DNA of 64,000 nucleotides from Amyloporia xantha (GCA_036971615.1 JAYKKR010000005.1:682001-746000), one strand, 5' to 3'. Shown: positions 44,882-57,750, counted from the first letter of the stretch. A program made the numbers and translations. The notes: a model not told the origin generated them from the letters alone.

Positions 44882-45385
44882 ATCCTCGGCGGGCCGCTTG
44901 TGATATCCGCCCGACGGTGCTCAGGAAAGAGGATGTTGATTATGTGCGATATGCAGCTTGGAATGTCGCAGTTTGAGCGTAGCGGGGCGTCGAGACGTGA
45001 ATCTGTCGAGGTTATCAACAGTAGGGAGGATCAGAGGTCGGAGGAAGGGGCGGGGTGGTAGCGATGGCGGGCGTCGTGGGCGACGTCGGCGACGACGACT
45101 ACAAGTCGGGAACCACATAAGCGTCAACAACCATGCGGCCAATTTTCATACGACATTCCCTTTTTTGGGACTTATTTGCGTGAAATTCAACGCGACGCGC
45201 TCCCTTGTGGCGCGCCTCACTCCTACATACTTGCGTTCTCCCGCCACCGTCGCCGACGTCGACGCCGACCCACTACATCCAGCGCCATTGCTCCCGTCGT
45301 CTCTATACATTCATGATACTTTGGCTCACTCTGTAATTTGGACATTGTGAATTAGGACAGCAGACTCTCAGGCGACCGGAACAGA
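44882..45385. promoter_or_regulatory. divergent ADA2/CTR9 promoter with GACGTC inverted repeat
   Basis: The interval separates two divergent transcription genes. It contains an exact 13-bp inverted repeat: GACGTCGGCGACG at 45082-45094 and its complement CGTCGCCGACGTC at 45248-45260. Each arm holds the palindrome GACGTC, a core recognised by many bZIP factors. Both arms sit in GC-rich sequence with repeated GACG or CGTC. Regulatory use is inferred. Confidence 0.45.
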
Positions 45386-48300
45386 ATGCACTCACCGTCC
45401 CCCACGCCGGCGGCAGGCCGCTCTATCGATATCGAACTAGGACGTCATGAAGTGATCAACATAGAACTGGACAGCTTGGATCCAAATCCTGAAGACCTTC
45501 TAGACTTACTGAAAGAAGGACAGTGCAAAGTATGGATTTGGACCAGGCTCGCCTCTGAATATTGGCGGAGAGGACTGTTGGATGCTGCGGAGAAGATTGC
45601 ACAGACAGCAATCGAATGTATGTGTGCCGACACCTTCCTCCTGGCTTGCTCTAATAGTTTAGCAGCTTTGAAGGCCAATGAGGCCGGACTGACATTGGCC
45701 CCAGTATATACATTGCTGGCAAATATTCAGATGACACGCGCGAGCAAAGCACCTAAACTGGTTCTGCATGATGCTAGTGAGGCGTTGAGCTCATCATAAG
45801 TTGAATGAATGTGGCTGAATCAGTACGCTTCTCCAATAGGGGAAGATAATTTGACTGGTGAGAAATCCCGGGAGGAATACTACAAGGAGGCTGCTCAGCA
45901 CTTCAATCATGGAGAGAGAGTGGCAGCAGAGGCCATGGAAGCTGGGGGTATGCTTTCGGTTTTGACCCGTGGTGTTTTGCAGATGGGTACCAGATCCATG
46001 GACGATGCCATGCGTGCCTTCGATGGATTGTTAACCATCAAGCCTAATAATGTGGCCGCCCTTTTGGGGAAAGCCAAGATCCTCTATGCTCGGCGGCAGT
46101 TTCCACAGGCATTGAAGCTCTTCCAAAACGTTCTCAAGTTGAATCCTCGATGTCTTCCTGATCCGCGTATCGGCATTGGTCTCTGTCTCTGGGCTATGGA
46201 CCACAAGGCCAAGGCGAAAGCCGCTTGGCAACGCAGCGCGGAAGTAGTGAGTACTATCATCCTATAGTTTCTTAGCAAATCCTTAACACAATATGCAGAA
46301 TCCTGAGGAATGGTCCGCCCAATTGTTGCTTGGGTTAGAGGCTATCAATGCAAGCAAGAACGAGAATCAGACGCAAGAGGAGCGCAGAAATGAGATTCTA
46401 GCAGGCACCCGCTATATCGAGAAAGCGTTCAAGGTGAACCAACGTAACTCTGCGGCGGCCAATGCGTTGTGCGAGCTGTTTCTGCAGAAAGGTCAACACA
46501 AGAGGGTGATGATCACAGTCTTTTATCCCATGTCGGTGCTAATTGGACGGAGTTTAGGCGTTGAAACTAGCAGAGCGTGCTATTCAATTCACCGATGTGA
46601 AGGCCATACTGACTGACGGTTACATCCGGGCTGGACGTGTCTCACATGCTGTCGGTTCGACCGTCGAGGCGACGAGATATTACAACAAAGCCAAGGACGG
46701 ACAACCCACCAACCTACTGGCGAACATTGGTCTAGCGCAGATGCAGCTGAAGAACAGTCCGTTCAGTTAGTGTTGCTAGTGGATCTTTCTGATTGGGGGT
46801 TTGCAGATGAAATGGCTGCTGCGATCCACACGCTGGACAGCTTGTTGCAACAGACCAGTGGGCATCGTCCTGTGGAAGCGATGGTGATGCTCGCTTCTCT
46901 TCGTCCGCAATCACGGCCTGGTCTCTCTAGTTCAGACCAAGCACAAGAGAAGCTACGTGCGCGCGAACTGTTTGATCAAGTCTGCAAAGCGCTTGGTCTC
47001 CCCGAAGATAATCATGCACGAACGGACAGCCATCCCCAATCTATGAGCAGGTCAGCTCGTAAGATTGCCGAGGATATGGAGATGCACATCGAGATCGCTC
47101 GTTTATGGCAAGGCGAGAACCTGGAACGAATGGAGCGTGCGCTCAAAGAAGCAGCGAGAATCAGCGAAGCTAGTGGTAAACCTGATCCCAGATTGGTGAA
47201 TAACCTCGGCGTTCTCCAATACATGGATGGGCATCTTGATGTCGCGAGGACCATGTACGAAGGTGCCATAACTTACGCAGCTCGCCTCGAAGGCGCCGAA
47301 GGGATGTCGACGACAATTTTGTACAACCTTGCAAGGACTTGTGAGGAACAAGGTGACGAAATTATGGCGAAGGAAGCGTACGACAAGCTCTTGGAACGAC
47401 ATCCTGAGTACGTTGATGGTACGTCGGACCTTTGCAGCCTCGCTCTGAAGAGATCGTTAATACCTGACTTGATACAGCGAAGCTACGACAAGCACAGATG
47501 TTAGCTGACTTGAATCGGAACAACGACGCACATGAGCTTCTCAAACAGGCCCTCGCTTCGCAAAACAACAATCTGAACCTACGCGCTTTCTACACATATT
47601 TCCTCATCCAATCTAACCTGCCGAAGCCGGCTAAGGAATTCGTCTTCTCCACCCTCAAGGACCACGACAAGCATGACCTCTACTCCCTGTGTGCTGCCGG
47701 GTGGATTCAGTATCATCAAGCGCGAGAGAGTCGTGATGCGACGGCAAAGGGCATTGAAGAACGGAAGCGGGGGTTCCAGCGTTCTGCTGAATTCTACGAG
47801 AAGGCACTGCATCTAGATCCAATGTGTGCCATTGCGGCACAGGGATTAGCGATCGTCACAGCTGAGGATGCTCTTGGTAGTCTAGGCGGTAGTATCGGTC
47901 CCCTTGCACCAGACGAAGCGCAGAAGCGGATGACGAACGCCCGGGATGCCCTTGATGTCTTCGCGAAAGTAAGGGAGTCTCTCAACGATGGCAGTGTCTA
48001 TGTCAACATGGGTCACTGCTATTATGCACGCGATGAATTCGACCGGGCCATTGAAAGTGTGAGCTCATCATGAGACGTGTATTTGTTCGCCAGCTTATGT
48101 CTCTGCTTTTTGCAGTATGAAACCGCGTCCAGGCGCTACTATAGTGGTCACAATGTTCCGGCTCTGTTGTGTCTTTGTAGATCGTGGTATGCCAAGGCGA
48201 ACAAGGACCAGTCGTTCAGTGCGATGAACACTGCGTTGCAATATGCGCAGAAGGTGACCTTGCTTGAAGTGTCCATGAGTAGCCACGCTGACATCCTCGT

Positions 48301-49314
48301 CCTAGGCTTTCCACCTACATCCGTTCGACAAGGCTATCTTGTACAACATAGCTATGATACAACAGAAAGCTGCCGAGATGCTCATATCCATTCCTCCGGC
48401 CAAGCGTTCTCTCAAAGACTTACAGCGGGCGATTGAGCAGGCAAGTCATGCGCAGAAGTACGTATCATTATTCGAATATACGAAACCCTTGTTCTGACAT
48501 ATTCCTAGACTCTTCGCATCGTTAGCAGCGGACAAGTCGCCGCTCGTCCCTTACAGTCGCGACATGGCAGATCAGCGTCGAAAGTATGGCGACAGCATGT
48601 TGAGGAGATGTGATGAACATCTTGCATCACAGAGACAGTGGGAGGCGCAAGGCCAGGCGAAGCTAGAGGCTGCGCGACAGAGGCGGCAACATGAGAAAGA
48701 ACAGCAAGAGGCGTTGGAGGTAAGCGTGCCCAATTTTAATCTCGGCACCAGTTTTTAATGCGACTGGCACAGCGTGAACGCATGGAAGAGCTGCGACGAC
48801 AGGCGGAGCAGTTGGCGGAAGAGCGACGGAAGGCGAGGGAGCAGGCCTTGGAGTGGACCCGAGACTACAAGATGGAGAGTGACGAGGAGAAGGAGAGGAA
48901 GGCCACAAAGAAGGCCACCCGGAAAGCGAAGGCAGAAGCTGGTAGTGCTGATGAGAGTGGAGAACCCAAGAAGAAGCGCCGTGGGAAGCTCAAGAAGACG
49001 AATGGCGCTGCGGACGGCGAGGAGGCCTTGTTCAGTGGTGGTGAGGAAGAAGCTGACAAGCCAGCTGGCAGAAAAGTGAGTATGGACAGACTCCCGTCTA
49101 TGTTCAAATGACTAATTGCGCACGGTGCTACAGCGGCCATCGAAGAAACGTGTTGTCAGAGATGACGATGACGAGGAAGAGACAACAGGAGGTCCACGGA
49201 AGAAGCAAATGTATGTGGCGGTCACATTTATCTCTCGCTACACGCTGACGGCCGGTATCTGTTTATAGCAAAAGTAAAGAGTATATCTCGGACTCTGACG
49301 AGGAGATGTCGTAG
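45386..49314 (+). CDS. CTR9: Paf1-complex subunit CTR9 (TPR protein)
   Basis: A long multi-exon gene of roughly 1,100 aa starting MHSPSPTPAAGRSIDIELGR. The N-terminal block HEVINIELDSLDPNPEDLLD LLK with VWIWTRLASEYWRRG is diagnostic for CTR9. Tandem TPRs follow through most of the length (AMRAFDGLLTIKPNNVAALL, ARRQFPQALKLFQNVLKLNP, PRLVNNLGVLQYMDGHLDVA, SAEFYEKALHLDPMCAIAAQ, NMGHCYYARDEFDRAIES). The C-terminal 200 residues are charged, with a coiled-coil (QRERMEELRRQAEQLAEERR), Lys/Arg tracts and an acidic end (EYISDSDEEMS). CTR9 scaffolds the Paf1 complex on elongating RNA polymerase II and supports H2B ubiquitylation and H3K4/K36 methylation. The first 50 codons are uninterrupted; introns are 45-65 nt. 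Nothing suggests damage. Confidence 0.95.
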
Positions 49315-50051
49315 CCTATGGTTTTGTTGTTTCTGTTTGTCGCTCTTTTGTCCTAATCTATGATTACTCTGCTGTATCACTTGACTATATCATCCGAATT
49401 GCTGTGCTGTTCTCCCTTGTAGGAATATCATGATGCGCCCGTCGTTCACCGCACCGCTTCAGGCGTGGTTATGTTAGTGTGCAGTCACCCGGTTCAATGA
49501 TTGTGCCGGTCTTGCACCAATGATCTGAATCAGCGGAGTCTTTGGGGTGCTTCTTGTTGTCGCGAAAATTCTCCAAAATTCGTGCCCTGTCTACCATCCA
49601 TATTCCTTAGGCTGCTAGATCATGCTTTACTGGTCCTGCTGCTGGCTTGAAATGGCTCCATAGATCTGATGCCTGAAGAGTTGAGTTACAATCGGCTCTG
49701 TACGAACCGAATGGACAGAGTGATATTGGATGAGTCGGTATAGATTCGTGCCATTGGCTAGGACAGATGGTATCATGTCCGTTCGAAATTATTCATAGCA
49801 AGTCTAAGTGAACAGCCTTGGTGAGCTATTAATTATAGGGCATAGCAGATATGGAACCTAATTTTAACAGCCATCTTCGGCTCTCTCTATGCTAGCTACA
49901 GCCTATCGACGGGCCCAGGCCTGTCTGAAGACAAAAATAATTCCGTCGACGGCGCTGAATTAACGATACAATACAATATAAGTAAATCAGCCCTTCTCAT
50001 CATTAGGATAGAACCGACGAGACAGCCGACGCGGACACGAATAGTAGCAAT
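49315..50051. other. intergenic between convergent genes
   Basis: 3' flanks of CTR9 (+) and of the zf-HIT gene (-). AT-rich near 49,820-49,990. No gene seen. Confidence 0.4.
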
Positions 50052-51127
50052 TCAGTCCCCCCAATCGAGCCCTAGTACGTCCTGCTTGCCTCCCCTCACT
50101 GCGGCCTCTACCGCCTCTGCAAGTTCTCGCAACGCATGAGTGTCTTCTTCCGAGCGCATCTGGCTGGTGGACGGCGCTACCCCGAGAGCTCGCTCCAGCG
50201 CCTCTTCGCGCTCGGGGCCGCGCAGTTTGTCGATGGATCGGAGGAGGTCGGGGAGCTGTGGGTGGGTGGCGAGCGTGCGCCGAATAGATGAGGAAGTTGC
50301 TAAGTAAACATTAGTAAACGTGAACTTTATTGTTGCAATATTTGAGAATGATGGCAGATTATTCGATCGAGTCAGGTGAGACGCTGTTCTGAATACTGGT
50401 GGCAGCTCTACAGCACTAGCAACACCGTTTGAAATAAATGTAGAGCCCCATGAGCCGGATCAACGGACAACGGCATAGAGCATGTTTATACCACCCCAAT
50501 CGCTAAAATGTCAAACAAACAACAAAAAGACGCTAACAATCAGGCATGCATCATACTAGAAATTGTCACCATCTTCCCGCATATATCGAGCACTTACCTA
50601 TCGCTTCATAGTGATGCATCTGCAGCGGTTTTGGATCGTCACGCTTGAGCGGATCTGGATATGCAGACTCCTCTGGGACGTATGGCCACCTGAGCGCAGT
50701 GAGAGGCCGCAAGTCGGCTTGCGGTGCCGTGAGTGCAGGTTCTTGGGGTGTGATAGCATTGCTAGAATTTGGTTCCAGTGCTGCGGAAGGGGTTGAGAGC
50801 AGGAGATATATAGATATTTATAGCGCTTACGGTCGACATCTGTGCTGCGGACCCATTGCGGAGATTTGCTGATGGGTTGGACGCCCGGTGATTGACACGA
50901 TGTTGCTGCGCAGAAGCTCAGTGAATGGTGTGAGCTTCCAAGACAGGGGCCGTACCTTTGTGGGTCTTGTAGCAGGGCAGGGAGCAGCTGGAGCCCAAGA
51001 TAAGTCAATTCAGTCTGGACAGCCGCACAAAAGCTGACGACTACTATAATGCCCTGCATTGTGCGCACGCGTATTTTGACTCGTTGTCGTTACAGATCTG
51101 ACATGGTGCTCGTTTTTGTGGTGGCAT
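50052..51127 (-). CDS. zf-HIT protein (ZNHIT3/HIT1-like)
   Basis: Five exons: 51127-51045, 50987-50956, 50905-50831, 50780-50598 and 50299-50052, all in phase, giving 206 aa. Splicing builds the HIT zinc finger across the first junction: MPPQKRAPCQICNDNESKYA, then CAQCRALY joined to CSLPCYKTHK, giving the full C-x2-C, C-x2-C, C-x3-C, H ligand order. The middle contains TALRWPYVPEESAYPDPL and LQMHHYEAI; the end has a conserved helical region (LPDLLRSIDKLRGPEREEAL, then DTHALRELAEAVEAAVR) and GLDWGD. Proteins of this type help assemble box C/D snoRNPs. The last intron (50300-50597) is 298 nt, far longer than others in the window. The gene is divergent from the aspartyl protease. Confidence 0.85.
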
Positions 51128-51465
51128 CTCCGTCTGTCGAGTAGTAATAATTATCAAGGCAGATATGGTGATGGTCGCACGGCGCCCGAGGCCTCACAGC
51201 CTTTTAATTTCGTGAAAAAACCCAAGAGAAATGCAAAGGTACTTGTTGTAGAGAAATGCTACTACGTTTCAGGAGGCGCGGAAGACACGGTCAGCACAAA
51301 AACATACGGGGCCTGGACGGCAGGAGTGTGAGCCGAGAAAGGTAACACGAACATAACGCTTTGGACCACCCATCTCGGGCGCTTCCGCACGAGGCTCCAC
51401 GGTCTGCCTTGTAATCCCTCCTGCTCGCGGAGGTGCCGCTCGTTCTTTGTTCTACTACCCCCACC
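51128..51465. other. divergent promoter region
   Basis: Lies between the zf-HIT gene (-) and the aspartyl protease (+). C/T-rich tracts precede the protease ATG. No gene seen. Confidence 0.4.
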
Positions 51466-53382
51466 ATGCTCTACTCCCTCCTCCTCTTACCCCTTTCTCT
51501 AACCGCACTCGCGGTAGCAGATCCCATCCATATACCGCTTACTCGCAGGTCGAATGTACGCAGAGACGGGTCTCTCGGCCATTTCACCGCTGCTGCGGAC
51601 CATGTCCGTGCAAAGTATGGGTTTGAAACCCTTAACTCTAGACTGCAGAAGCGTGGGCAGACGGTCGGGATGTCCATCGTTAACCAGGTGCGGAACAGTC
51701 AATATTTCATGCATATCGTGTTGGGCTGCGCTTGCTCCAGGTCGACCGTGCTGACATTGTTCACCTGGGCAGAACTATGATTCGTCGTATCTTGGCACCG
51801 TTTCTGTAGGCACCCCTTCACAGAGTTTCCCTGTCGTCCTCGATACAGGCTCTTCCGATCTTTGGCTCGCGTCGACATCATGTACTGGCTGCCCCTCGAA
51901 CACGCCAGAATTCAATCCCTCCTCTTCCTCAACCCTTAAGGAGAACACCACCGCGACGAACGGCCAACCGGGCGGGTCTGGCATTTCCATCCAGTATGGC
52001 AGCGGCTCCGTCAAGGGCACCCTCGCCTCAGACACAGTGAGCATGTCTGGCCTGACTGTGAACCCGCAGACGCTCCTTGTCGTGAACGAGGTCTCCCAAA
52101 ATCTCCTCGATGGAAACGTAACAGGGATTATGGGCCTCGCTTTCCAGGGACTCGCATCCACGGGCGCAGTGCCGTTTTGGCAGGCGCTGGTGAATGACGG
52201 TCAACTATCCAGCCCGGAAATGTCGTTCTACCTCACACGGTTCTTGGACGACGAGAATGCGCTCACGGAGGAGCCTGGAGGGGTCTTCACGCTCGGCGGC
52301 ACGAACTCTTCGCTGTTCAAGGGCGACATCGAATACCAGAGCCTGACGGACAGCTCGCCGCCGACGTTCTGGATGCTGACCGTCTCTGGCGTCACCGTGC
52401 AGGGATCGTCTGTCACTATTGCCACAGGTGATGCCGCTGCCGCGGCAATCGACACGGGCACTACGCTGATCGGCGCTCCGTCTGCCGCGGTCGAGGCCAT
52501 TTTCAATGCTATTCCTGGCCACCAGGCGCTCGGTGGCCAGTATGAAGGCTTTTACTCTTTCCGTAAGTAGCCTTGTTTATTTTTGTCCGGAAGGGGTGAC
52601 TAGACGCTTGTTTCCCCCAGCGTGTACCACGAATGTTTCCGTGTCGCTCGCCTTCGGTGGCCAGTCGTGGCCCATCAGCCCGGATGACATGAACCTCGGT
52701 GTTGTCCAGGGTTCCCAGTGTATGGGCGCGATCTTTGTCTTGGACCTTGGCTCGGATGTCACGAGTGGCGGGGGTAACCCGAGCTGGGTTGTCGGCGATA
52801 CGTTCTTGGTAAGTTGCTAGCAATATCGGTAAGCATTTAGGTGCTGATTACGAAACGTTGTAGAAAAATGTTTACAGCGTATTCCGCTCCAGCCCTGCGG
52901 CGGTCGGCTTTGCTCAACTGTCCGACAACGCAGGTGGCTCCTCCGGTACGTCTTCCACTGATAATTCGCCCTCCGTCCTTGTTGACCTCATTAGCATCTT
53001 CTCCACAATCATCCTCCGCTAACACACCTCTTGGGTCTTCATCTGCATCGTCCTTGACATCGTCACTTGTACTTTCTGACACCACTATCGCGTTTACGAC
53101 CTCAACCACACCGGCTACAGGCACGCCCTCCGGCACCATTCCCTCTGCGTCCGTTCCTGGTGTCACTAACCCTCTGCCCTCCGGAAGCGGCTCTGGTAAG
53201 CTCCACCATCGTTGACCACGCGCCGGCAGCTTACAATTGCGAATGAAACTGCAGGTTCTAACCCGACGAGCACGAGCTCGTCGTCATCCGCCGCCACGCT
53301 GAGGAATCCTTTGGCGCTCACCATGGGCGTCGTCGTCGCGTTTGCGGCCTGTGCGCTCACGAGCCTGCTGGCACTTGTATGA
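51466..53382 (+). CDS. GPI-anchored aspartyl protease (pepsin A1 family)
   Basis: The start MLYSLLLLPLSLTALAVADP gives a clean signal peptide, followed by a propeptide. The mature enzyme has both catalytic motifs: VVLDTGSSDLWLAS (about 51,835) and AIDTGTTLIGAP (about 52,450), with the flap YGSGSVKG, GIMGLAFQ, and WVVGDTFLKNVYSVF near the end. After the catalytic domain there is a Ser/Thr-rich stalk (about 52,990-53,290) and a hydrophobic terminus (ALTMGVVVAFAACALTSLLA) without a cytosolic tail, as expected for GPI attachment at the cell surface. Five or six short introns are present, including one within the stalk. Upstream the Met at 51433 is in frame, but the signal peptide supports 51466. 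The family acts extracellularly in protein breakdown or wall remodelling. Confidence 0.93.
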
Positions 53383-55861
53383 ACCCCACGGTCTTTATGG
53401 TAATGAAGAGGACCGACCGACCGAAACCGGCGCCCGCACTTAGATGGTGATGGTGGCGTGCGGTCTCGGTCTTGCTGTCATTTATTTGTTTTAACACTTG
53501 CATATTATGAACACTAGTATCCCTATTTTGCAACACGTGCTGTACAACGTTTTGTCGTCATCGTATTATCTGATCATAGCATGGCTTCCGCTGCACAACC
53601 AAGTAGAGTGTGCGTCTTTGCCAATGTTGCAAATGACAGGAGTGCGTCCCGAGACTCGAGCGTACTTTCTTGGAGCAACCTTAGCGTCTTCAGCGATGTT
53701 GCGAACATCTCGCGTGTTGATTGAACGTATTGAACCGTGATGTTCATGCGTGACTTCCTCGTAGTGCTCGCTCGCTTCTGAAGGCATCTGAAGACCTTAG
53801 ACGTCGTACGGGGTAAGAGTGGCCCATTTCTTCTGTGCATCTCCGTTAGATTGTACGTGTCGATCGCTAGAATCTTGTTGCAACTCTCATTGATATTGAC
53901 GCCTCTTGATAAGAAGTTGTTCTTTCATATTTGCGATATCTGAGGTCTACCAGTAGTCTGGCATATCTAGAGATCTTGAGCGACTCAATCTTGCTCCATT
54001 GGGCCCCCGTATGCACGTCACGTCTGAATGGCTTCTATATTCGAGGTCTAGGCGGACGCCGTATTTCATACGATTTGAGTTTCCCCTCCGATTGGAACTG
54101 AGACTGATGGCATTGTGGTATTGCAAGGATCCTGTCGGGCCATGTCGCCCATCTGCCATGTCTCCTGCTTGTGATTGCACGGTAAGATGTCAGTACGTGT
54201 GCGTCCTTCTGTAACCTGTGCGTCCTACCTTGTCTTCAAATTTGTTCAATATTATTATTGAAAATGAAAGATATAGGGGACGGCAGAGCGACTGAACATG
54301 CCTAGCGATCCTTGTGATAATCGTCACAGGCAAACACCGCCGCCAACAGGCTAGGTGAGACTTCAAATAGTACGAAACATTTGTCTAGAGAATCTATCTC
54401 AGTTCAAGACTAACATTGATCAGTTGGCGAAGCCAGAGCACTGCCGTGTACTGTGTTTGGCCTGACGTTGATGTTTGCCTGCTCCAGGGCGTCTGCGGAC
54501 CCTATTCAATTGATTTGATTTGATAGAAGATCAGGACGGCTACCTAACTTGCTTACCTGCACCTAGATCTCGACATTGTCGATATGGATCGGAAGTTTGG
54601 ACACTTTGAATTTGAATGATGTCGTAGTATAGGTCTCAGAAGGACTGGGACTTTCGTCGACTGTATGTCATGGATTCTGTCTTCCTCGGTTTCAATATCG
54701 ATCCAACTTCCGGCAAAGGCGGAACCAACCGTTGCCGAGGAGTCCTGCAGTATTTGCAAAGTATCTACGATAGCCAGTAATTATACCTTATCTCGAACAG
54801 TGTCACCTGCGGGTGCGAGTTGAGAAGGCAGCTCCTTGAGAAACGGGAGACCATCTATACCGTTACTTTCTTCGGTGCGTAGATCAGTCCAAGGGCGAAG
54901 GAAACGAATAACATGACAACCTGCTTGCGACAACGTGTACCTGCTGTGCAACCAATAGTCAGGGATGCCTGCCCCAGTCTCATATCAAGACTGCCCGTGC
55001 CAAGGGTTTACAGTGAGAGTGCCTTGTATCGAAGAACGAAGTGATCAAATTCAGCAATTATGTAAGTACCATTAATGGAGAATATCCCATTGCAGAAGTA
55101 AAGGTGAAGGACACGCCGGTGCGTACTGCATATCGAGAAGGGATGTGTACGTATCCACCCTGTCGCTGACAACAGGCGAGGCAACAACAATGATAGGATA
55201 CATATCCTACGAATTCACGTGCGTCAAGGGTATCTACCGTATTTGTGAGGACATCGCAAAGGAAACATATACGCACCGTGTACCCAATGAGTCTGACAGC
55301 ATATACTGATGGTATCCGTTGCCATTAGTTCGCCATTATCCGAGTAAGTGGATATGTATTCATATCTACTTATACGCCTGGATATTCAATGGGAGGTAGC
55401 ATGGTCGTCATTTAAGGTAGACTTTATAGAATCGCCGAAATAGCCTCCTCTGGAACCCCTTCGTTCCTTGCATTTTGGTAGCCGGATAGGCCAGGTACCC
55501 CAATTATCATGAGATCGATCCCTAGAGTAACGAAGTGAGCTGACATCAATGGTCAATATTACTGAACAACGAAGCAGTTAGAGTTCCTAGTACGATAACG
55601 TCAGTGATTTATTTCAGAAGTCAAGCTTATATGTAGTGGAGGAACCGTGGACAGTCGGCGTTCGTTTGAGATATTGCTTGTTCGGAGTCCGGACCGTTCT
55701 TGACGAAGAGAACCCTACCGATATCGAGATATCTATGGCACACAGCGGATATCCATGATATGTACGCTTTCTCATAAGGGAGAACTTGCTACAAAAGCAG
55801 CCTGCAAGAGTCGCCATGAACATTCAAAATCCATCCCGTCCATGTCTACGGCATAGCTATC
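53383..55861. other. 2.5-kb intergenic stretch, no supported gene
   Basis: All frames here are short and of no family. The base composition is close to 45% GC by eye, with stretches of A/T near 54,250 and 55,400. A decayed gene or non-coding RNA cannot be excluded, but I find nothing to support one. Confidence 0.4.
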
Positions 55862-56986
55862 GTGCACAGCGTCTCTCAGCTCCTACACTGGATGCAAAAC
55901 GAAGTGGCCCAGACAGATCGTTTGAACAGCTGCACTGAAAGCCTTACAGCCGACACGAGAAACCAAGACAAATACAAATACAATCGGCACCCACACGGTC
56001 ACTCACATTCTTCCCCTTCCACCACCCGCATAATCCTCCCGACACGCCCGACGCCAGATCTTCCTGTGGAAATCTGGGAACACACCATCGACTGCGTGGC
56101 AAGCCTTGAGCCGGACGAATTGCTAAGTTGCACAATGGTATGCCGGGTGTGGCATCGGAGAAGCAGACCTTATCTGCAGGAAATGAAAAAGGCCTGCACG
56201 CTCAGTGGTCGGGATGGAGTAGGGCGAGCGGTAAAGCGGATCACGAGACGATGGAAAGGGCCGGAAAAAATACAGGTCGTTGGTGGTGTGGAAGACGGTG
56301 AACGGAAACCAATCCCACACCTGGGATTGCTTGCAACGCTGGGAGGGAGATGGACGAGACTCCGAGAGCTGTGTATTCGCCAGGCGGAGTGGCCTGCACG
56401 TGACATGAGACCTGATGTCTTCCGCGATCTGTCCACCTTCACCTCGATCACCGAGCTCCGTCTGGAGAATGTCACATTCCCGACATTCACCACCCTTGGC
56501 CGCCTCATCTGCGCCCTGATCGACTTGCGGGTGCTGCGCTGCCAGGGGGTGTCTTTCTCGGCCCACCAATTCAATCCACGCGCATTTACTCTGTGTGCTC
56601 TCAGCAGATTGAACCTCTCCCATGTCTCCATAGATGAGCCATCGAAACACGACATCCAGCCATTCTTGATGGCCACTTCACGCAGCACAAAGCCCGTTGC
56701 GATGGATGTAGCATCTCCACATTCAGAAGGGATGGGAACTCCTAATCGGCAGCACGATCGCCGTATCAGTCGACCGGCTGTCCATAGTCAATGTGAAATC
56801 TGTACAAGCTCTTTAACGGGGCTGTTTAACGATGCCTGGAGCTTGCCCTCACGACATGGTTCTTTGGAAATACGGCAGCCACGGAGGATTGTCAGCTCTG
56901 CTATCAGCCATGCCAAAGCCGGCCACGGCTGGCTATACGAAGCCGACTTCGTCCTCACTACAGCTGTAATATGTATCTACACTTAA
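55862..56986 (+). CDS. F-box protein, C-terminus possibly frameshifted
   Basis: A single-exon frame of 374 aa. After a His/Ser-rich leader the F-box reads LPVEIWEHTIDCVASLEPDE then LSCTMVCRVWHRRSRPYL, the form very common in polypore and other Agaricomycete F-box families. LRR-like segments follow (FTSITELRLENVTFPTF, LIDLRVLRCQGVSF, LSRLNLSHVSID). From about residue 280 (56,700) the frame turns low-complexity. Another frame at 56,750-56,800 gives SVDRLSIVNVKSVQAL, which looks like the continuing LRR, so a frameshift may have replaced the original C-terminus. Such proteins present substrates to SCF ubiquitin ligases; the substrate is unknown. The start may be any of several early Met codons. 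Confidence 0.75.
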   Translation: MHSVSQLLHWMQNEVAQTDRLNSCTESLTADTRNQDKYKYNRHPHGHSHSSPSTTRIILPTRPTPDLPVEIWEHTIDCVASLEPDELLSCTMVCRVWHRRSRPYLQEMKKACTLSGRDGVGRAVKRITRRWKGPEKIQVVGGVEDGERKPIPHLGLLATLGGRWTRLRELCIRQAEWPARDMRPDVFRDLSTFTSITELRLENVTFPTFTTLGRLICALIDLRVLRCQGVSFSAHQFNPRAFTLCALSRLNLSHVSIDEPSKHDIQPFLMATSRSTKPVAMDVASPHSEGMGTPNRQHDRRISRPAVHSQCEICTSSLTGLFNDAWSLPSRHGSLEIRQPRRIVSSAISHAKAGHGWLYEADFVLTTAVICIYT

Positions 56987-57750
56987 CCTATGCACAACGT
57001 GTTTCTGACGCTCACACAACGTTATTCTCATTATTATCTCTACGGAATCTCGCTGCTTTGGCTTCCTAATATGCCGGAAACCCAAACTAAACGGCCTAAA
57101 TACCGTGGGCAGATAGCCGTGTGGTGAGTACTTTGATGCGGTAATGTTATGCTGCTACCGGATACCTTCTGAACTTTCTCCATAGGCGCAGAATCGAATC
57201 ATGGATCTTCCACATAACCTTTCGTGATCAGGATATAAGCGCAGGCGTCATGTTGTCATGCTCCAAAACTTGACAGAGCTTATGCGTTACTCAATTATCA
57301 TCCTCATGCTTATTCATTCACTGGTTCTTGGTGTCTTGCCAAAGCTCAGCTCGGAGCTGCAGGAAACGGATTAACATATAGTGGAAAATACCCACATCTA
57401 CCTAGAAGAGGCCTCTCCTTTTGAGACCAAGACAAGAAACATGATCCCTTTCAATCACGTACTTAACATACCCATGTCGGGCCCAGGTTGTCTTCTCGCG
57501 TTGTCAGGACTCCTCAGCACATATTGTTCGCGTAACTTGAGCTCTCCGGACCCACCTCAGAGTCGTCAATCCAATCACGGAACACGCATCCAAATCCCAC
57601 ATGTTACCCACATAATTGACTTCGTATAGACGTGACATGTATGTATGTATCAAAGACCTACAGGCGAATAGAGAACAGATATAGCGGCGACAGACATGTG
57701 AGCCAAGACCGCACGTAGCTCAGAGTAAGAAGCCATCTGCAATTTCGCGA
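56987..57750. other. intergenic between convergent genes
   Basis: Between the F-box gene (+) and the glutaminase gene (-). Only short frames are seen. Confidence 0.4.
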
